A stretch of DNA of 64,000 nt, from positions 1,183,001 to 1,247,000 of the forward strand of contig LR746273.1 of NCBI GenBank assembly GCA_902729315.2. Reading direction: 5' to 3'. The notes beneath the pieces were generated by a model. The model saw nothing but the letters and a program-made list of their open reading frames with translations, was not told the origin of the DNA and made no database searches. How positions within the stretch are numbered: the first letter of the stretch is position 1; each line of letters opens with the position of its first letter. Origin of the DNA: Spirodela intermedia. Its lineage: Eukaryota > Streptophyta > Magnoliopsida > Alismatales > Araceae. Below are positions 48,964 to 60,833 of this stretch, piece after piece. Both the position numbers and the translations under genes were made by a program.

Positions 48964-49181
48964 TGGGGTTAAGAGAGAGAGAGAGAGATTATTGGGCCTG
49001 GTTGTTCAGTACTTGGGCCCAATTTAGGCCCATCAAACTTGTACGCCCGGGCAGTGTTGACACCCAACGGTCATATCTTCTAATCCCGCCGTCGTTGCTG
49101 GACGAACCCAGAGGAGAAAGGAAGCCCGTGGAGGGGAGTTGGAAAGGCGAAGGATTCCTCGGTCTATTCGTTTCTGAGGAG
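48853..49181. promoter_or_regulatory. Bidirectional promoter between NTPase and GET1 with (CT)26
   Basis: A 329-bp gap separates the two divergent start codons. A (CT)n run of about 26 units occupies 48910-48961, then (GA)n follows at about 48971-48988, forming a CT/GA palindromic pair. Confidence 0.65.
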
Positions 49182-49919
49182 ATGGGTGACGGAGCCCTAG
49201 AGGATGGTCGACTTCTCTCCCCCTGGCCCACTGCCATATTTCTCCTCGTCGGGATCCTTCAGCTCATTGATCGATTCATCGGCCGTCTCAAAAAGGTTGT
49301 CCCCATCTCCTCGCCCATCTGTATCAGCGGTCGGTTCTTCAGATTTTTGGGATTATTAAATTTAGGATTAATTTAGTTTTCTTTCGTGTTCCTATGTTTG
49401 AGAGTTGCTTTCGTGAAGAACCATATTCCCTGCTAGGGTTGAATGTATTGCATTTTAGCTATGCTGTTGATTAGGGCCGAGATTGCAAATCTAAAAGACA
49501 TGGCTTTTCTCGCAAGCTGTTTTTTTTTCCTGCATGTTGGTATCTCTGTTTGGTCAGCTAGTCTGATAATCTTGATCATAAACCAATGAAGAGATTAAGA
49601 ATTAGGAGCATATGTCACCCAGAGTATTGAGAGAAATTCGAAAGGGTAGGAAATATAAATCTCGCAACCTTTCTTGTTGGTATGATATATTTATTCTTCT
49701 GATTATGCTTTTTTTTGCAGATGACAGATTAGCAATTTGCATGTATAGAAGTTATATTTGTCAAATTAGAAAAATAACTTTGCAAAGGTAAACTTTTATC
49801 TGTAGCTTCACGCACACCATTGGGAAGCTCAAGATGCTGAAGCACATGATTTTCGGAATGCTAAGTTGGGTGCTAGATTTTTTATGGTGGCTAGCGTACC
49901 ATTCCTAGGTATACTTTGC

Positions 49920-49966
<47 letters not shown>

Positions 49967-50805
49967 ACCTTTGGCTCGTATAAGGTCCCATGAAAGGGTA
50001 CTTTACTATCCAAAAGCATTTATATATTCGAATTGGAGAAAATGCACAAGAAAGTCCGCTGACCGATGAAGTCATGGGCTTTGGTTCATATCTTGACGCC
50101 CCAAGCCTAGTAAGCAACCACGTCAAGATGAGGAGCCTTGTGTTGGGTTCTGTGGCTTGTTTGTTGAAGCTCAGGTGATACACGGTTGCTTCACAAAGGA
50201 GCGGGGTCTGAAATTCATATCCATTTTTGCCGGAAAAAAACTGAAAATGGTGAAATGTCTGTGTGATTTTGACAGTCAGCTACAGTGGCTTTACTTCAGC
50301 CTGTGTAGCCAGGGTATTCAGGTTAATCCAAGCTATCAGGTTATTGGGTTTAGACGAGTGAGGGGAAGGAGGGGAACAACAATGTTATTAGGTTTTCTTT
50401 GTGTTGTCCTTTAAGAATTGTGGACACATTTGGGGGATCCATGGATGTATGATTTGTCAAACAACAGATTATTCTTATTTTCTATTTCTTTGTTCTGTAT
50501 GTGTATTTAGGTGCGTAATTATGTTGAAATCAAACGACAATGCTTCTGCACGTCATTCAAGTTATTCTCATTTTGTGGGATCACAGCTCAGGTTTGTGGT
50601 AGAGACCATTTTAATCTGTATGGTAAGGATGGACAACCAGATGAAGATGCAAGCCAAAAATGTCTGATTGGAAGGGCAACATCAATCTGTGACAGATGAG
50701 ATGTTATGCATTTGCAAGGATACGTGGTGATAATAAGATCAAAACTCTATAGCGAGGATTGAGGAGAACTAGAAAAAAAGAGACGTCAGAAAAATGTAGA
50801 TATAT

Positions 50806-50839
<34 letters not shown>

Positions 50840-53800
50840 TCTTTGCATTGTGATGTTAGAGAAGATGGTAATTGATTTGTAGAAAGGAATCGAATTTTCG
50901 CAATATAATATATACAGCTCAAATAGTGGGAACAGGTTGGCAGATGCAAAGAAGTAGAAAGAGAAGGATGGGTAGAAGGATGAGATGCACCGGTGGGAGG
51001 AGGCTCTGAAGTCAGACTGGAGGGGTGATCATAGTTCCCATCATTCCTCTCCTAGGGAGAAACTCTGACTACTGATATGTCTGGTCCCGTTTCAGGAACT
51101 TGACGCTGAAGAAGGTGATCCTTAATCTGCCGTGAAGCATCATGAGGTGGATGATCTTTTCATTTGATGAGAGAGGGCAAATTTCCTTTTAGAGAATGTC
51201 TTGGCCTTTTTACTCGTGAGGACAGAATTCAAAAGAGCTAGCTAAAGGTGGCAATGGTAGAAGAGGCCATCACAGCCTTACCTACAGGGACCTCAGGAGA
51301 CAGAGAAGAAAGCTCAAAGAAAATAATGAAATAAATTCTCTACATTGGAAATAAGATTATTATTTCTATTTGACGGAAAATATAATGGGTAACCATTCGA
51401 TCCTTAATTATTGATGGCATGAAAGGGACCAGTAGTTTATGGATGAAGTTTCTCTGAGTAATGAATGATGTGCTGCCATCGCAGAGTCACTTTCTCTGAA
51501 CCCGAGATTCATGTGCGAGGATATGTGGCACCTTTGTGTTTTTTGACCATATACGATGATCATATGATGAATTCATCAAGAATATAATGATTTGTTCTTA
51601 AAAAGAATGAGCTAACTTGGAAGGATGAGGATACAAGCGAAATGGAATGATGTTAAGGGGAAACACAGGCTATGTACCAAGAACAACCTGAAAGGAGTTT
51701 TGACCAATCATTTGATCAGTGAACCTGTCATATGCAATTCAGTCGTGTATGGCAGTCGGTAAAATCAGGTCCCACTTGGTTTTCTAGTCTCCTTCTGACC
51801 TTTCTGTTAGATCATCATCTAAGGGTGGAAAGCCAGATAGCTTTAGTTGAGTAACAAAGGTTTTCCATTGAGTTACCAGAGAAGCTTGTAACTTTTGCAT
51901 CTCTGTCAGAATCAGTTGGCATGTGTAAGACTAAAGAAGAGTTTGGCGGCACACGAGGCACGAGAGGTTTGCTGAATGAAATGGAAGGTGTCATTTTAGA
52001 GTAGTCCACTTTCATAATGGCATCATTGTCCCCTGGATGTTTTGGGAAGTTTTGGAATAATATCAGACTTACAGAGGTGTTATGAAGACCAATGTTTGGC
52101 TCCCTAGTCGTAGCCATTTGATATCTGTGGTCTTAGGGGACAATTCATTCGATGTCGCTATGTGTAGAAGGCCAGAAGGTAATCCATTAAGTTGACTTTC
52201 ACCTCTGTTTACTTATTGGGAAGAAGGTTCTGATCACATACAGTTTATCAGGTGTTGGTAACATGTAGCTAGGCGATCCTATTCATCCAAATAAAATGAA
52301 TAGTGGGAAATCCTGTGTAGTAAAGACATTCAAATAATCCGAGCAAGGGGTAGTACAATGGATGGAAAAAAGGAGGATCATCAAGGTTCCTAATTTTTTT
52401 CTATTTCTAGGTTGTGGGAGGGAGTCCATGGATGTAGGCTGCCTTCCATCTCGTTGATTGCTCACATTCATAAGGGGGAGAGAGAAAGAGGATGAACAGA
52501 AGAAGAGAGAGAAGGACAAATGAGAGATTGGCAGAAGCCCTTTGTGATGTGCAGATGTGAAGAGACTATCTTCTTGCATGCCACCAAAGGTAGGGTTCTT
52601 TTCTTAATGCTAGTGGGGTTACAAAGGGACAGAACACGAATTCATCTAACATGACTGAATGGACATTAGAGGGAAAAACAGTTGTCAAAAAGGTAGGTCT
52701 TCCGGGTTATTAGGTCCAAGATTGCAGTAGCCCATCCATGGGTGCAGATCATAGCCTGTGTATTGTATGATTATTTTCGAACTTATGTACAGTACATCCA
52801 TAAGCCATTTGAGTGTTGTCAAGAGAAGCTCGTTCCGATAACCTCCAAATCACAACACTGCAAATGTAGACCTCATTCACCATTTACTTTTTGCACTTGC
52901 GTCATCTGGTGAAGCCTACATTTTGACTGAAAGATGCTATCGAGCTTTAACAAGCAATGTTACCTTAATCAAAGTTGTTTTACGGAAACTTCAAGATGAT
53001 ACTGAAGGGATAATGGCTTCGATCCCTGCTGGCTTCACATTAGAGTGATATTAGGATAGCAGGTGATGTCAGGCCACTTTGAATGCCGTTTTGAGGTGAT
53101 GCCATAAGGTCAATAATATCATCAATCTATGTCATTGATCCATCATTTAGGATTGTAAATTGATAAATATTCTAGTAAGCAACAGGATTTCTGAGAATGA
53201 TACATGTGAAATTAGCTCTGTTAGATAGATTAGACGACGATCCTAGATTTCTTTATTTATTTATTTATTTATTGAGTTTGCTTTCGTTCTTCTCGTTGTT
53301 TCAAATGATATGAGGTAAACATATTATAATCTCTTGATTTCTTGATATTATGTTCATCTAACACTTTCTTGCCAACTGCAGCTTCATTGAATGTATAATC
53401 TTTGTAACCTCACTTTATTGCTATTGAATCGACCATGTTTCTCAGAAAGAGTCAAGAACCGCAGAGGAGAATCAATTGATAGAAGAAATAAAGGAGCTTT
53501 TAAAGCAGGCCAGCTTGCTATCGACGTAGGTTTCTATTACTTCATTGAGTCCATTCTCTCAAGAACCAAAATACAATCTGGTTCTTATATATTTTTGGGA
53601 TCAACTTGGCAGCTTGAATAATTTTTTTGATGGCGCTTATGCGATATTTCATTCCTCTCTTTCTTGTCCTGCATATTTTTACTTTTCTTTCTCATATATC
53701 AATGAGCTGCTTTTTACTGGTAATTTTGGACCAGTTTGTTTTCAGGGTTTTCTGGATTTAGTTGACGGGGGATAAAAAAGGAAACATTCAGAGTCGTGAC

Positions 53801-56144
53801 ATTCTTTACCCAGGAGCTGCAAAAAGAGTAAAAATTGAATCCTTAAGAAAACGAATATAATAGAGCAAACAGCATTCTTGAGTAGTTAATGCAAAAGTAA
53901 TGAATGGTAATGTTTACTTTCGCCAACATATAAAACCCGAGAGAATCAGCAATTTTTTGAAAGTTAGTGCTTTAGAAAAATGATGAGTAATCTTTGTCTG
54001 GTTCTTCAGTGTCATTCGTTCTTTGGATGATATAAGAGTGCAAGGATATGCCAATCTTATCACTCATTAAAATTTTGATTTATATTTCCCCGCATGGCAA
54101 TGGCAACCTTATTAACTTACGTTTATGGTGGGTTATCTGGGCCAAGGTCTGAAAAAGTTATTCTGTGGAACTAATATGTTGATCTGTTTACGTGATGAAA
54201 GGGGATAACTTCCTTATTTATGTGCCCCCCCAGAAATGAATAAATGTGCTGCAGATAAAACCCAAAGATTAGAAAGTCGACATGTTCTGACAATTTCTTT
54301 CAAAAAAATTATGAGGAAGTCAATAAATGATCCGAAAGTTAATATTTTATATCTCACCATCATCGGCCAATTGATTTTTTCTTTAAAATTCTCCACTGAT
54401 TTTTATTTAAATTATATAAAAAAGTTTCTGGAACTTGTTTATTTGACAGTTCTTGTTGTTGAATTTTTCTTCTTTTAATCATAAAAAAAAATCGACTTCA
54501 TTTTTGCATGGAGGTTTAAATCAGTGAAAAGTTATTTGGATTAAACCAAACCCCTTTCGAGGTATTTGATTTAACCTATTAAACTTTTAGTTTATGATTC
54601 TCAGTTATACTTAGAAGAATGATTACTTATTACAGAACGAATTGACTGATGAATAAGCTAAACTCTTTTGGAATGACCCAATATGTAAATTCTCTTCAGA
54701 AGGTTTTTAGAGATTTATGGAGAACTTACCTTGAAAATACATCGGTCAGGAATTCAGTGTGAATACACACCATCAGGACATGAAAACGGTTCCCATAATT
54801 AGTGAATAAAATTTGGGCTAAGATTAATTGCATTGGGTTTCTTTTTATGTATCAACTAGATCTTCTTCTTCTTCTTCTTCGTTTTAAGAATCACGTTTAG
54901 GATGCCTCTTCTCTCTGTCGATCAGTTTATTTTGCACGCCAGCTGTTCATATTCTATTTGTTTTCATGTCTGCAGACCATCCTCATTTGCTCATGCTGCG
55001 AAGCTTCAACGAATGGCAGCAGCTAAACAGAAGGAGCTTGTGAAGAGTAAGTCAACATTATTAGGAAACATGTTCTGCTCCAAATCCATACCCACTTTCG
55101 GAAAAAATGATTAGAATGTTGATCTACTCCTCCTTTTCCATATAATGGTTGAATTCCCATTCAGGGGTTGAAGGTAATCGCCTGCTTTCTTCAAAGATTC
55201 GTTCTCATTCTGGTCCAGGTTGAAGTCTGGCTCTTTCAGGACCATAAAAGGCTGATCCCGAAACTGGCCTATTAAAAAAATTGTGGAAGAAATAGTCATG
55301 AAAGAACTTCTTCTATAAATAAAAAAAATTGATAGTTCTCTGATTTTTCCTCCCTCTAAAGTCCTAAATGTTAATGTCTTTCAGTTCAGCAGGAAAATAA
55401 AAAGAACAAAAGGGTGTCATATGATTCATGTGCAAGGGCTTTTATGCTTCTGAAGGTCCGTTTTGGTGGTTCTCTGGCTGATTTTAGTTTAGAATTTTAT
55501 TTTTTTATCTGGAAATTATCACTCTTTATCCACTTAATAAATATTTATGGTTGGATTTTTTTTGCAGGTAATCATATATCTTGGCCTTAGCTGGTGGTTT
55601 TGGGGAGTTCCCATTGCAGAGGTCCCTCGACAGTTTCTGCAACCTTTGGGTGAAATATTTATTAGATTTTATTTCCTTATTTCTCTCTGTTTCACCAACT
55701 ATTTTATTTAATTAGACTTTTTTTGGCACCTTATAACATTAAAATTCCCAATTCCAGTAATTAAATCGGATCTTACTATTTTTGGCAACTTGTGGATGAT
55801 TCTGTAAACCGTGGCCTATTTGGGTAAAAGAACTCCAAGAAGATCGGACTTGCCGATTGCCTTCATCTGATCGGTCTTCTTCAGGCTCAGCTTATCTTAA
55901 TCCGGCATGTTCTTGCAGGGAGGATGCTGTCGTGGAGAGCTGCGGATCCGGCAACTGACGTCATCAAGGTACGAGAGAGTTCCCCAACAAGTGCTTCAAG
56001 CCCTGGTTATGGTTGACTTGACTGGACCCACCCCGCTGACCATCATCTTCTATCTGAACTCAGGTTGGGATAATTCCCTGGCTGGTGCTGACCAACCGGG
56101 TCAGCAAGTTTCTATCTCAAAAGCTGCCTGATCTATTTCTCTAG
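49182..56144 (+). CDS. GET1: GET1/WRB tail-anchored protein insertion receptor (7 exons, 182 aa)
   Basis: An ER-membrane receptor subunit that, with its partner, docks the GET3 ATPase and inserts tail-anchored proteins. Exons: 49182-49295, 53446-53525, 54976-55046, 55385-55455, 55568-55649, 55919-55968 and 56064-56144 (183 codons). TM1 is about residues 14-35 (TAIFLLVGILQLIDRFIG). The cytosolic coiled coil, about 39-95, includes EENQLIEEIKELLKQASLL and the signature FAHAAKLQRMAAAKQKEL. TM2 is about 105-131 (FMLLKVIIYLGLSWWFWG) and TM3 about 157-174 (VGIIPWLVLTNRVSKFLS). Intron 1 is 4.15 kb, contains (TA)n runs and a gypsy integrase fossil, and holds no other gene. The last exon sits in a 200-bp tandem duplication that provides a second usable terminal exon at 56264-56344. 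Confidence 0.92.
49924..49961. repeat. (TA)n microsatellite in GET1 intron 1
   Basis: About 19 TA units followed by TGTGTG. A second shorter (TA)n run lies at about 50811-50836 in the same intron. Confidence 0.95.
51600..51790 (-). pseudogene. Ty3/gypsy integrase fossil in GET1 intron 1
   Basis: The minus-strand frame reads TKWDLILPTAIHD-stop-IAYDRFTDQMIGQNSFQVVLGT-stop-PVFPLNIIPF. This matches the integrase segment WDLILP.AEFAYN...TG.SPFEVVYG..P..PLDLIP. Two in-frame stops mark it as dead. It suggests that at least part of the 4.15-kb intron came from an inserted retrotransposon, in reverse orientation to GET1. Confidence 0.7.
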
Positions 56145-56404
56145 ATCCCTCATGCGTTGGTTCCTCCGCACTTCAGCGTACTCGGTCAGTGCGGATGTTG
56201 TAGTGGTTGTGGTTGACTTGACTGGACCCACCCCGCTGACCATCATCTTCTACCGCAAATCAGGTTGGGATAATTCCCTGGCTGGCGTTGACCAACCGCG
56301 TCAGCAAGTTCCTATCTCAAAAGTTGCCTGACCTATTTCTATAGATCCCTCGTACGTTGGTTGCTCCGCACTTCAGCTTACTCGGTCAGCGCAGATTGTT
56401 CTGG
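56005..56404 (+). repeat. 200-bp tandem duplication containing the GET1 terminal exon
   Basis: Copy 1 is 56005-56204 and copy 2 is 56205-56404 (period exactly 200 bp). Each copy contains part of intron 6, an AG acceptor, the 81-nt last coding exon (56064-56144 and 56264-56344) with its own stop codon, and early 3' UTR. The two exons differ at seven sites; six are synonymous and one changes Val to Ala in TM3. Confidence 0.95.
56264..56344 (+). CDS. GET1: Alternative (duplicated) GET1 terminal exon
   Basis: This second copy of the last exon keeps the acceptor (AAATCAG), phase 0 entry, full 26-codon frame and a stop (TAG). It encodes the same TM3 and tail as exon 7 except Val164 to Ala. Splicing from exon 6 (donor after 55968) to here would give a full-length GET1 with a different 3' UTR. 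It could also be an unused copy lying within the 3' UTR of the main transcript. Confidence 0.7.
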   Translation, partial: VGIIPWLALTNRVSKFLSQKLPDLFL

Positions 56405-57278
56405 GCACTGTAAGCACCTGCATGGGCCTGTCGATGGTCCCGGGCCCGAATCTGGATGGGCCTTTCGGGCCGGGCTTTTGGCCCATTAACGTCTTAATAC
56501 GGTCAAAGTATTTGTTGAACGAAGTTTCTCTCTCATAAGATGGGTCGATTTGGTGTCATCATCCCTCTCATGACGTGGAAGGGATATATTGGGCCAGGCC
56601 ATATTTATTGTCAGATCTTGAGATGAAAAATCTGGAGATGGCCGTATATGGACCGGGCTAGGCTCCAAGCGTGCAGCCCATTAAAATTACCAAAAACAAT
56701 ATTAATATATTGTAAAATGTATTTTATCGAAAAAAAAATGCAATTTGCTCATATAAAATCCTACCCGCGAGGAGTCGAGGGTATAATTTAAAATGTATGG
56801 ATATACGGGTCAATTTTTTAAAGGTTGGAAGAGCATGTGAGGAGGAATGTTTCTCATTTTGGATATGTATGCAATATAAATTGGTCATTTTTGAAAATAT
56901 TAAATATATTTTGGTTTTAGTGTAAATAAGAAGCCCATCGGCGTAACCCTGATTATTTCACTGTGGACTTCCTCCCGCTCCGTCCCGCCGGTCTTCTGAG
57001 TCTCTGCGAGCGAAGGAAGTCGAGGAGTTTGGGGGCTGCAGGTTAGGGTTTTGCTGAGGGCCCTCCGTCCACTGCCTTCTCTGCCATCTCCTGGTCAATT
57101 TTATCTGACGGGCAGGGGAAGAGGCATCCAATTGCCTCTTTTTTATGTTTTCTTTGTTCACCTCAGGGTTTGTTGCGGGCGCTCGCGGGGGAGATATTCT
57201 TCCCTACGGTGGTGGCGATCGCGGTATCTCGTGTGTTCTTTGTCTGGAAGGTACCCGCAGGATTCTCTACCAGGCGCA
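56405..57278 (+). promoter_or_regulatory. Intergenic region and leader of the hnRNP-like gene
   Basis: Downstream of the GET1 duplication the sequence is AT-rich to about 56940, then becomes a GC-rich leader preceding the first coding exon of the hnRNP-like gene. No separate gene is supported. Confidence 0.5.
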
Positions 57279-60200
57279 ATGAGCATCTACGGCCCTAGGG
57301 GGTAAGTGTGACGAATAGATACCCTAATCCTAGCGCCTTGCTTATTGTTGTCTTCTTCTTCTCGCCTGTCTGGTAGTGTCATTATTGCCTTGTTATCTTT
57401 TATTTCTATTTCGTTCATTTCACCGAGTTTTGATTTTGTCTTCTGTTTCAAGATGTGGTTTCCGGCCTTTGTTTCTTGGACTTTGCTGTAAACCCCATTC
57501 AATGCTCTCGCCCTAAACCTAGGTTTCTCGGGCAGAAAATCCGTCGAGTAGCGCGGCATATCCCTAGCAGGATCCGTGAATTTGCAGCTTATGTGGGTTT
57601 TTATCTTTCTAAGGCTGCGATTTTAGATGGTAGAGTCTTAAAAGCCAATGTCTACAAAATGGTGCTGGATTAGGCTGTTATCCGCACAGTATTTTTTCGC
57701 CCCTCTGAACAATTGAATGCTATGTTGCAAAAATTGGCTATCATTTAATTTATTTCTGGAAATTTTCCGGAGGGATATTACGTCATTGTGTAAGTTGATC
57801 TGATGAGAAGTCGACTTGCTTTTCGTCGATAAAAAATATCTTGAATCCTAGTCAAGTTTTTTTGTTATTCTAATTAGGATTTGGTGCATTAATGGGTGAT
57901 TTAGTGGAAGATAGAGGAGTAAAAAGTGAAATGGCCCGTTTGAGAATGAATAACGGAGTTTATTTCTTATAAACCAGCCAACGGCTTGTGATTTTCAGAA
58001 ACCTAGGGAAAAATATTGATTCATCCCGTACTTGATGAAAACTAAATTTACAAAGATTATGTCCTATCACTCATAATACGTTTTTTTTTCATATAATTAT
58101 ATGTGGATTTTCCATTGAAGTAATATTTTTTTGTAGAATGAAAACTGTAGTCGATATTAACCTCTAGCGACCTTTGCTTTGAAATTCGACCGACATCAAT
58201 CTGAATTAGCGGGACTGATGATTATATCGGTGAAGCATGGTTTCCCCAATAGTGGAAAACAAAAGAATGAATCAGCTTCAATGCCCTTCTGATGATTGTT
58301 AGAGAGAGGTTCTTTGTTCCTCCATTCCTTTCTTTATAACATACCAACCTTCGCCACCACCCTCCTAGCATAGTCTGTGCAGCTTAGGAAGAAGAGATTG
58401 GGAGGTCTGTACCACTTCCACTTCGCATAGTTCTTGTGGGCCTCAACTCTCGCCCAAGGATGATCATCTGACCACTGCTCTAGAACATTGCCTTTCTTGC
58501 ATTAAATGATATAATGTCTCAGTTCCCCAGTGGCAAAAATAGTAACCTAATTTCAATCTTTGTCTAATTAAAATTGGGGCGTCAACTATCATGTAGACCG
58601 GGCTCTGTAAAGGACCTCTTTGCTTTCTCAATTGTCCCCAAAGCAAGATCCATCAGTACATTGGGAAAGGAAAGAGGGAGGGGCGAATTACTGTGAAACA
58701 TCATAAGTTAAAAAAAAATCCAAAGAACAGGGAAAAAGAACCTCAGATGCTCTTAAATTCTGATCTCTCTACACCCCCCCGCCTCTCGTGAATCATATAC
58801 GCACCAGGGGCTCACCACCTGCGTTCTTCAGAAGTGAGGTTAGAATTGGACATGATGATTAGGTGAGAACTGGGTTGTTTCTAATATAAAAAGTTCTGAT
58901 GGTGAAAATTACAAATGCTTCATGGCTTCGCTATTCTCCTTCTAAATATTTATACATGAACTTTTTAATGCTTTTTATCTTGCATCGAGCCTCCATAGCA
59001 GGTTTCCTCAGCTTGCCTAATCATTAGGTGGGATGTTGGCTTTCCTTTTACCCTGAAGGATCAAGCAATTTGGGTAAACATTTTGACCAACCGGACACCA
59101 GACTGAAATCAGATTTTCTATGTGGGCAGTTACTACTACTTTAGCTAGCTACAAATACTTTGTGAAAAGTTACTTTGCGGGTTAATGAAGGATCTCAGCG
59201 GGTTACTTTGGTTGTAAGTGATTAATCACCATTTTTTTGGGTTCAATAGTTCGAATCCAACAAACGAGGTAGTCCTTCTAGGCTTTCAAAATGCCTGAGT
59301 TTAGCAAACCTACAACCGTGCTTCTTTTGGAAATATGCATTCACAAAATAATTGGGTCACACCACACAACATAATCCCTGCAGAAATTTCACTGGTTGGT
59401 CCTCAAACCCTATTTCCTGTTTTCGTTTGCTCAAGAAGGCTTCTCCTTCTAGTTTATGTGGCTTTCGGCTGTAAGCCTTTGTTAGTTATCTTTTATCTCT
59501 GTTGGCTATGGCAGTCTCCCATTCTTCTCTTTCCATAGATTTTTCTTCCTCCCGAGTGCATGGTTTGTTCAGACCCAATTGTGCATATTGGAATTTAATA
59601 TTTCTTCCGCATGTCCCTGGTGTGTTCAGTTGTATGGTCCTTGATAATATATGGAAAAACGAAGTTCATGTCTAGTCTCGGGTTTTGGCGCGCCAATGAG
59701 GTGGGGAACTGACGAGTTTTGAGGCTTTTGCTCTCCCGTTTCTCCTACCCTACGAGAAGGACGATGTGGGGGACCGAGGGGTATTCAGAGGCGTACGAGG
59801 TCGGATCCAAGAGACCGCGGGTGGTAGACTCAACAAACCCCTACTTCGCAGTGGGCGCCGCCAGCGCAGGGTTCCTCCTACCCTACGGCGGCGGCTACGG
59901 TGGCGGGGACATCAACTATGGCGCAGCCCTCAGCGGCTACGGCAGCAGCACTGGTAGCAGCAGCATGTACGCCTTCCCCGTGGTCCGCCTCAGAGGCCTG
60001 CCCTTCAACTGCACCGACATCGACATCTTCAAGTTCTTCTCCGGCCTGGACGTCCTCGACTGCCTCCTCACCAACAAGAACGGGCGCTTCTCCGGCGAGG
60101 CCTTTGTCGTCTTCGCCTCCCCGATGCAGGCCGAATTCGCCCTCGAGCGGGACCAGCAGAACATGGGTCGCAGGTATGTAGAGGTCTTCCGCTGCAGGAA

Positions 60201-60633
60201 GCAGGACTATTACCACGCCGTCGCCGCAGAGGTGAATTCCCTGGGCATCGGCGGTGGCGGCGGCGGTGGCGGCACTGGCGGGGAGGGAGACTACTCCCGT
60301 GGCGGCCCCTCGTCCAGTGCCAGGGCCCATGAAGGAAAGGACCAGATGGAGTACACCGAGGTCCTTAAGCTCAGGGGGCTCCCCTTCTCGGTGACCAAAG
60401 CCGACATCGTCAACTTCTTTGGCGGCGACTTCGGCCTGGCCGAGGACAATGTCCATGTCGTTGTGAGGGCCGACGGCAGGGCCACCGGCGAGGCCTTTGT
60501 GGAATTTGCCTCGGCAGAGGAGGCCAAGAGGGCGATGGGCAAGGACAGGATGACGATCGGGCCGAGGTATGTGGAGCTCTTCCCTTCTACCCCTGAGGAA
60601 GCCCGGAGGGCTGAGGCCAGGTCTAGGCCATGA
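57279..60633 (+). CDS. hnRNP H/F-like RNA-binding protein with two qRRMs (2 coding exons, 298 aa)
   Basis: Likely a nuclear RNA-binding protein acting in splicing or RNA processing. Exon 1 is just 23 nt (57279-57301, MSIYGPR plus two bases) with a strong GTAAGT donor. Exon 2 is 59760-60633, and the phase-2 junction gives MSIYGPRGTMWGTEGYSEAY, in line with plant homologues from memory that start MYG.RG. A Gly/Tyr-rich segment (about 40-78) precedes qRRM1 (about 81-158, VVRLRGLPFNCTDIDIFKFF, GEAFVVF), then a poly-Gly linker. qRRM2 follows (about 208-288, LKLRGLPFSVTKADIVNFF, GEAFVEFAS, RYVELFPS). The RNP aromatic positions are replaced as in quasi-RRMs of hnRNP F/H/GRSF1. If exon 1 is not used, translation would start at the internal Met at 59764. 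Very GC-rich exon 2; 2.46-kb intron without a gene. Confidence 0.88.
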
Positions 60634-60818
60634 ACAATGGTGGTGGCGGCCAAACATCAACCCTCCATAGCTTGTTTCTATGCTCCTCCCTGCACGGTTG
60701 GGTGCCTGATTCTTGTGTTTTTGAGTGTTCTTAGCCCGTCTTCGATGCGAGGCTGATCAATGTAAACAACTCTATTTAGGGCTAGATGTTTTATCAAAAC
60801 GGTGAGCTTTATTTATGT

Positions 60819-60824
60819 AATAAA
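60819..60824 (+). terminator. Polyadenylation signal of the hnRNP-like gene
   Basis: AATAAA lies 186 bp after the stop codon, within a T/A-rich context, at a normal distance for a plant 3' UTR. Confidence 0.5.
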
Positions 60825-60833
60825 GCGAAGGAT

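Noticed and set aside
59878-60660. 260-residue minus-strand frame opposite the hnRNP-like gene
   Set aside because: It is the antisense shadow of the GC-rich qRRM exon. The plus strand has clear RRM motifs and the antisense has none.
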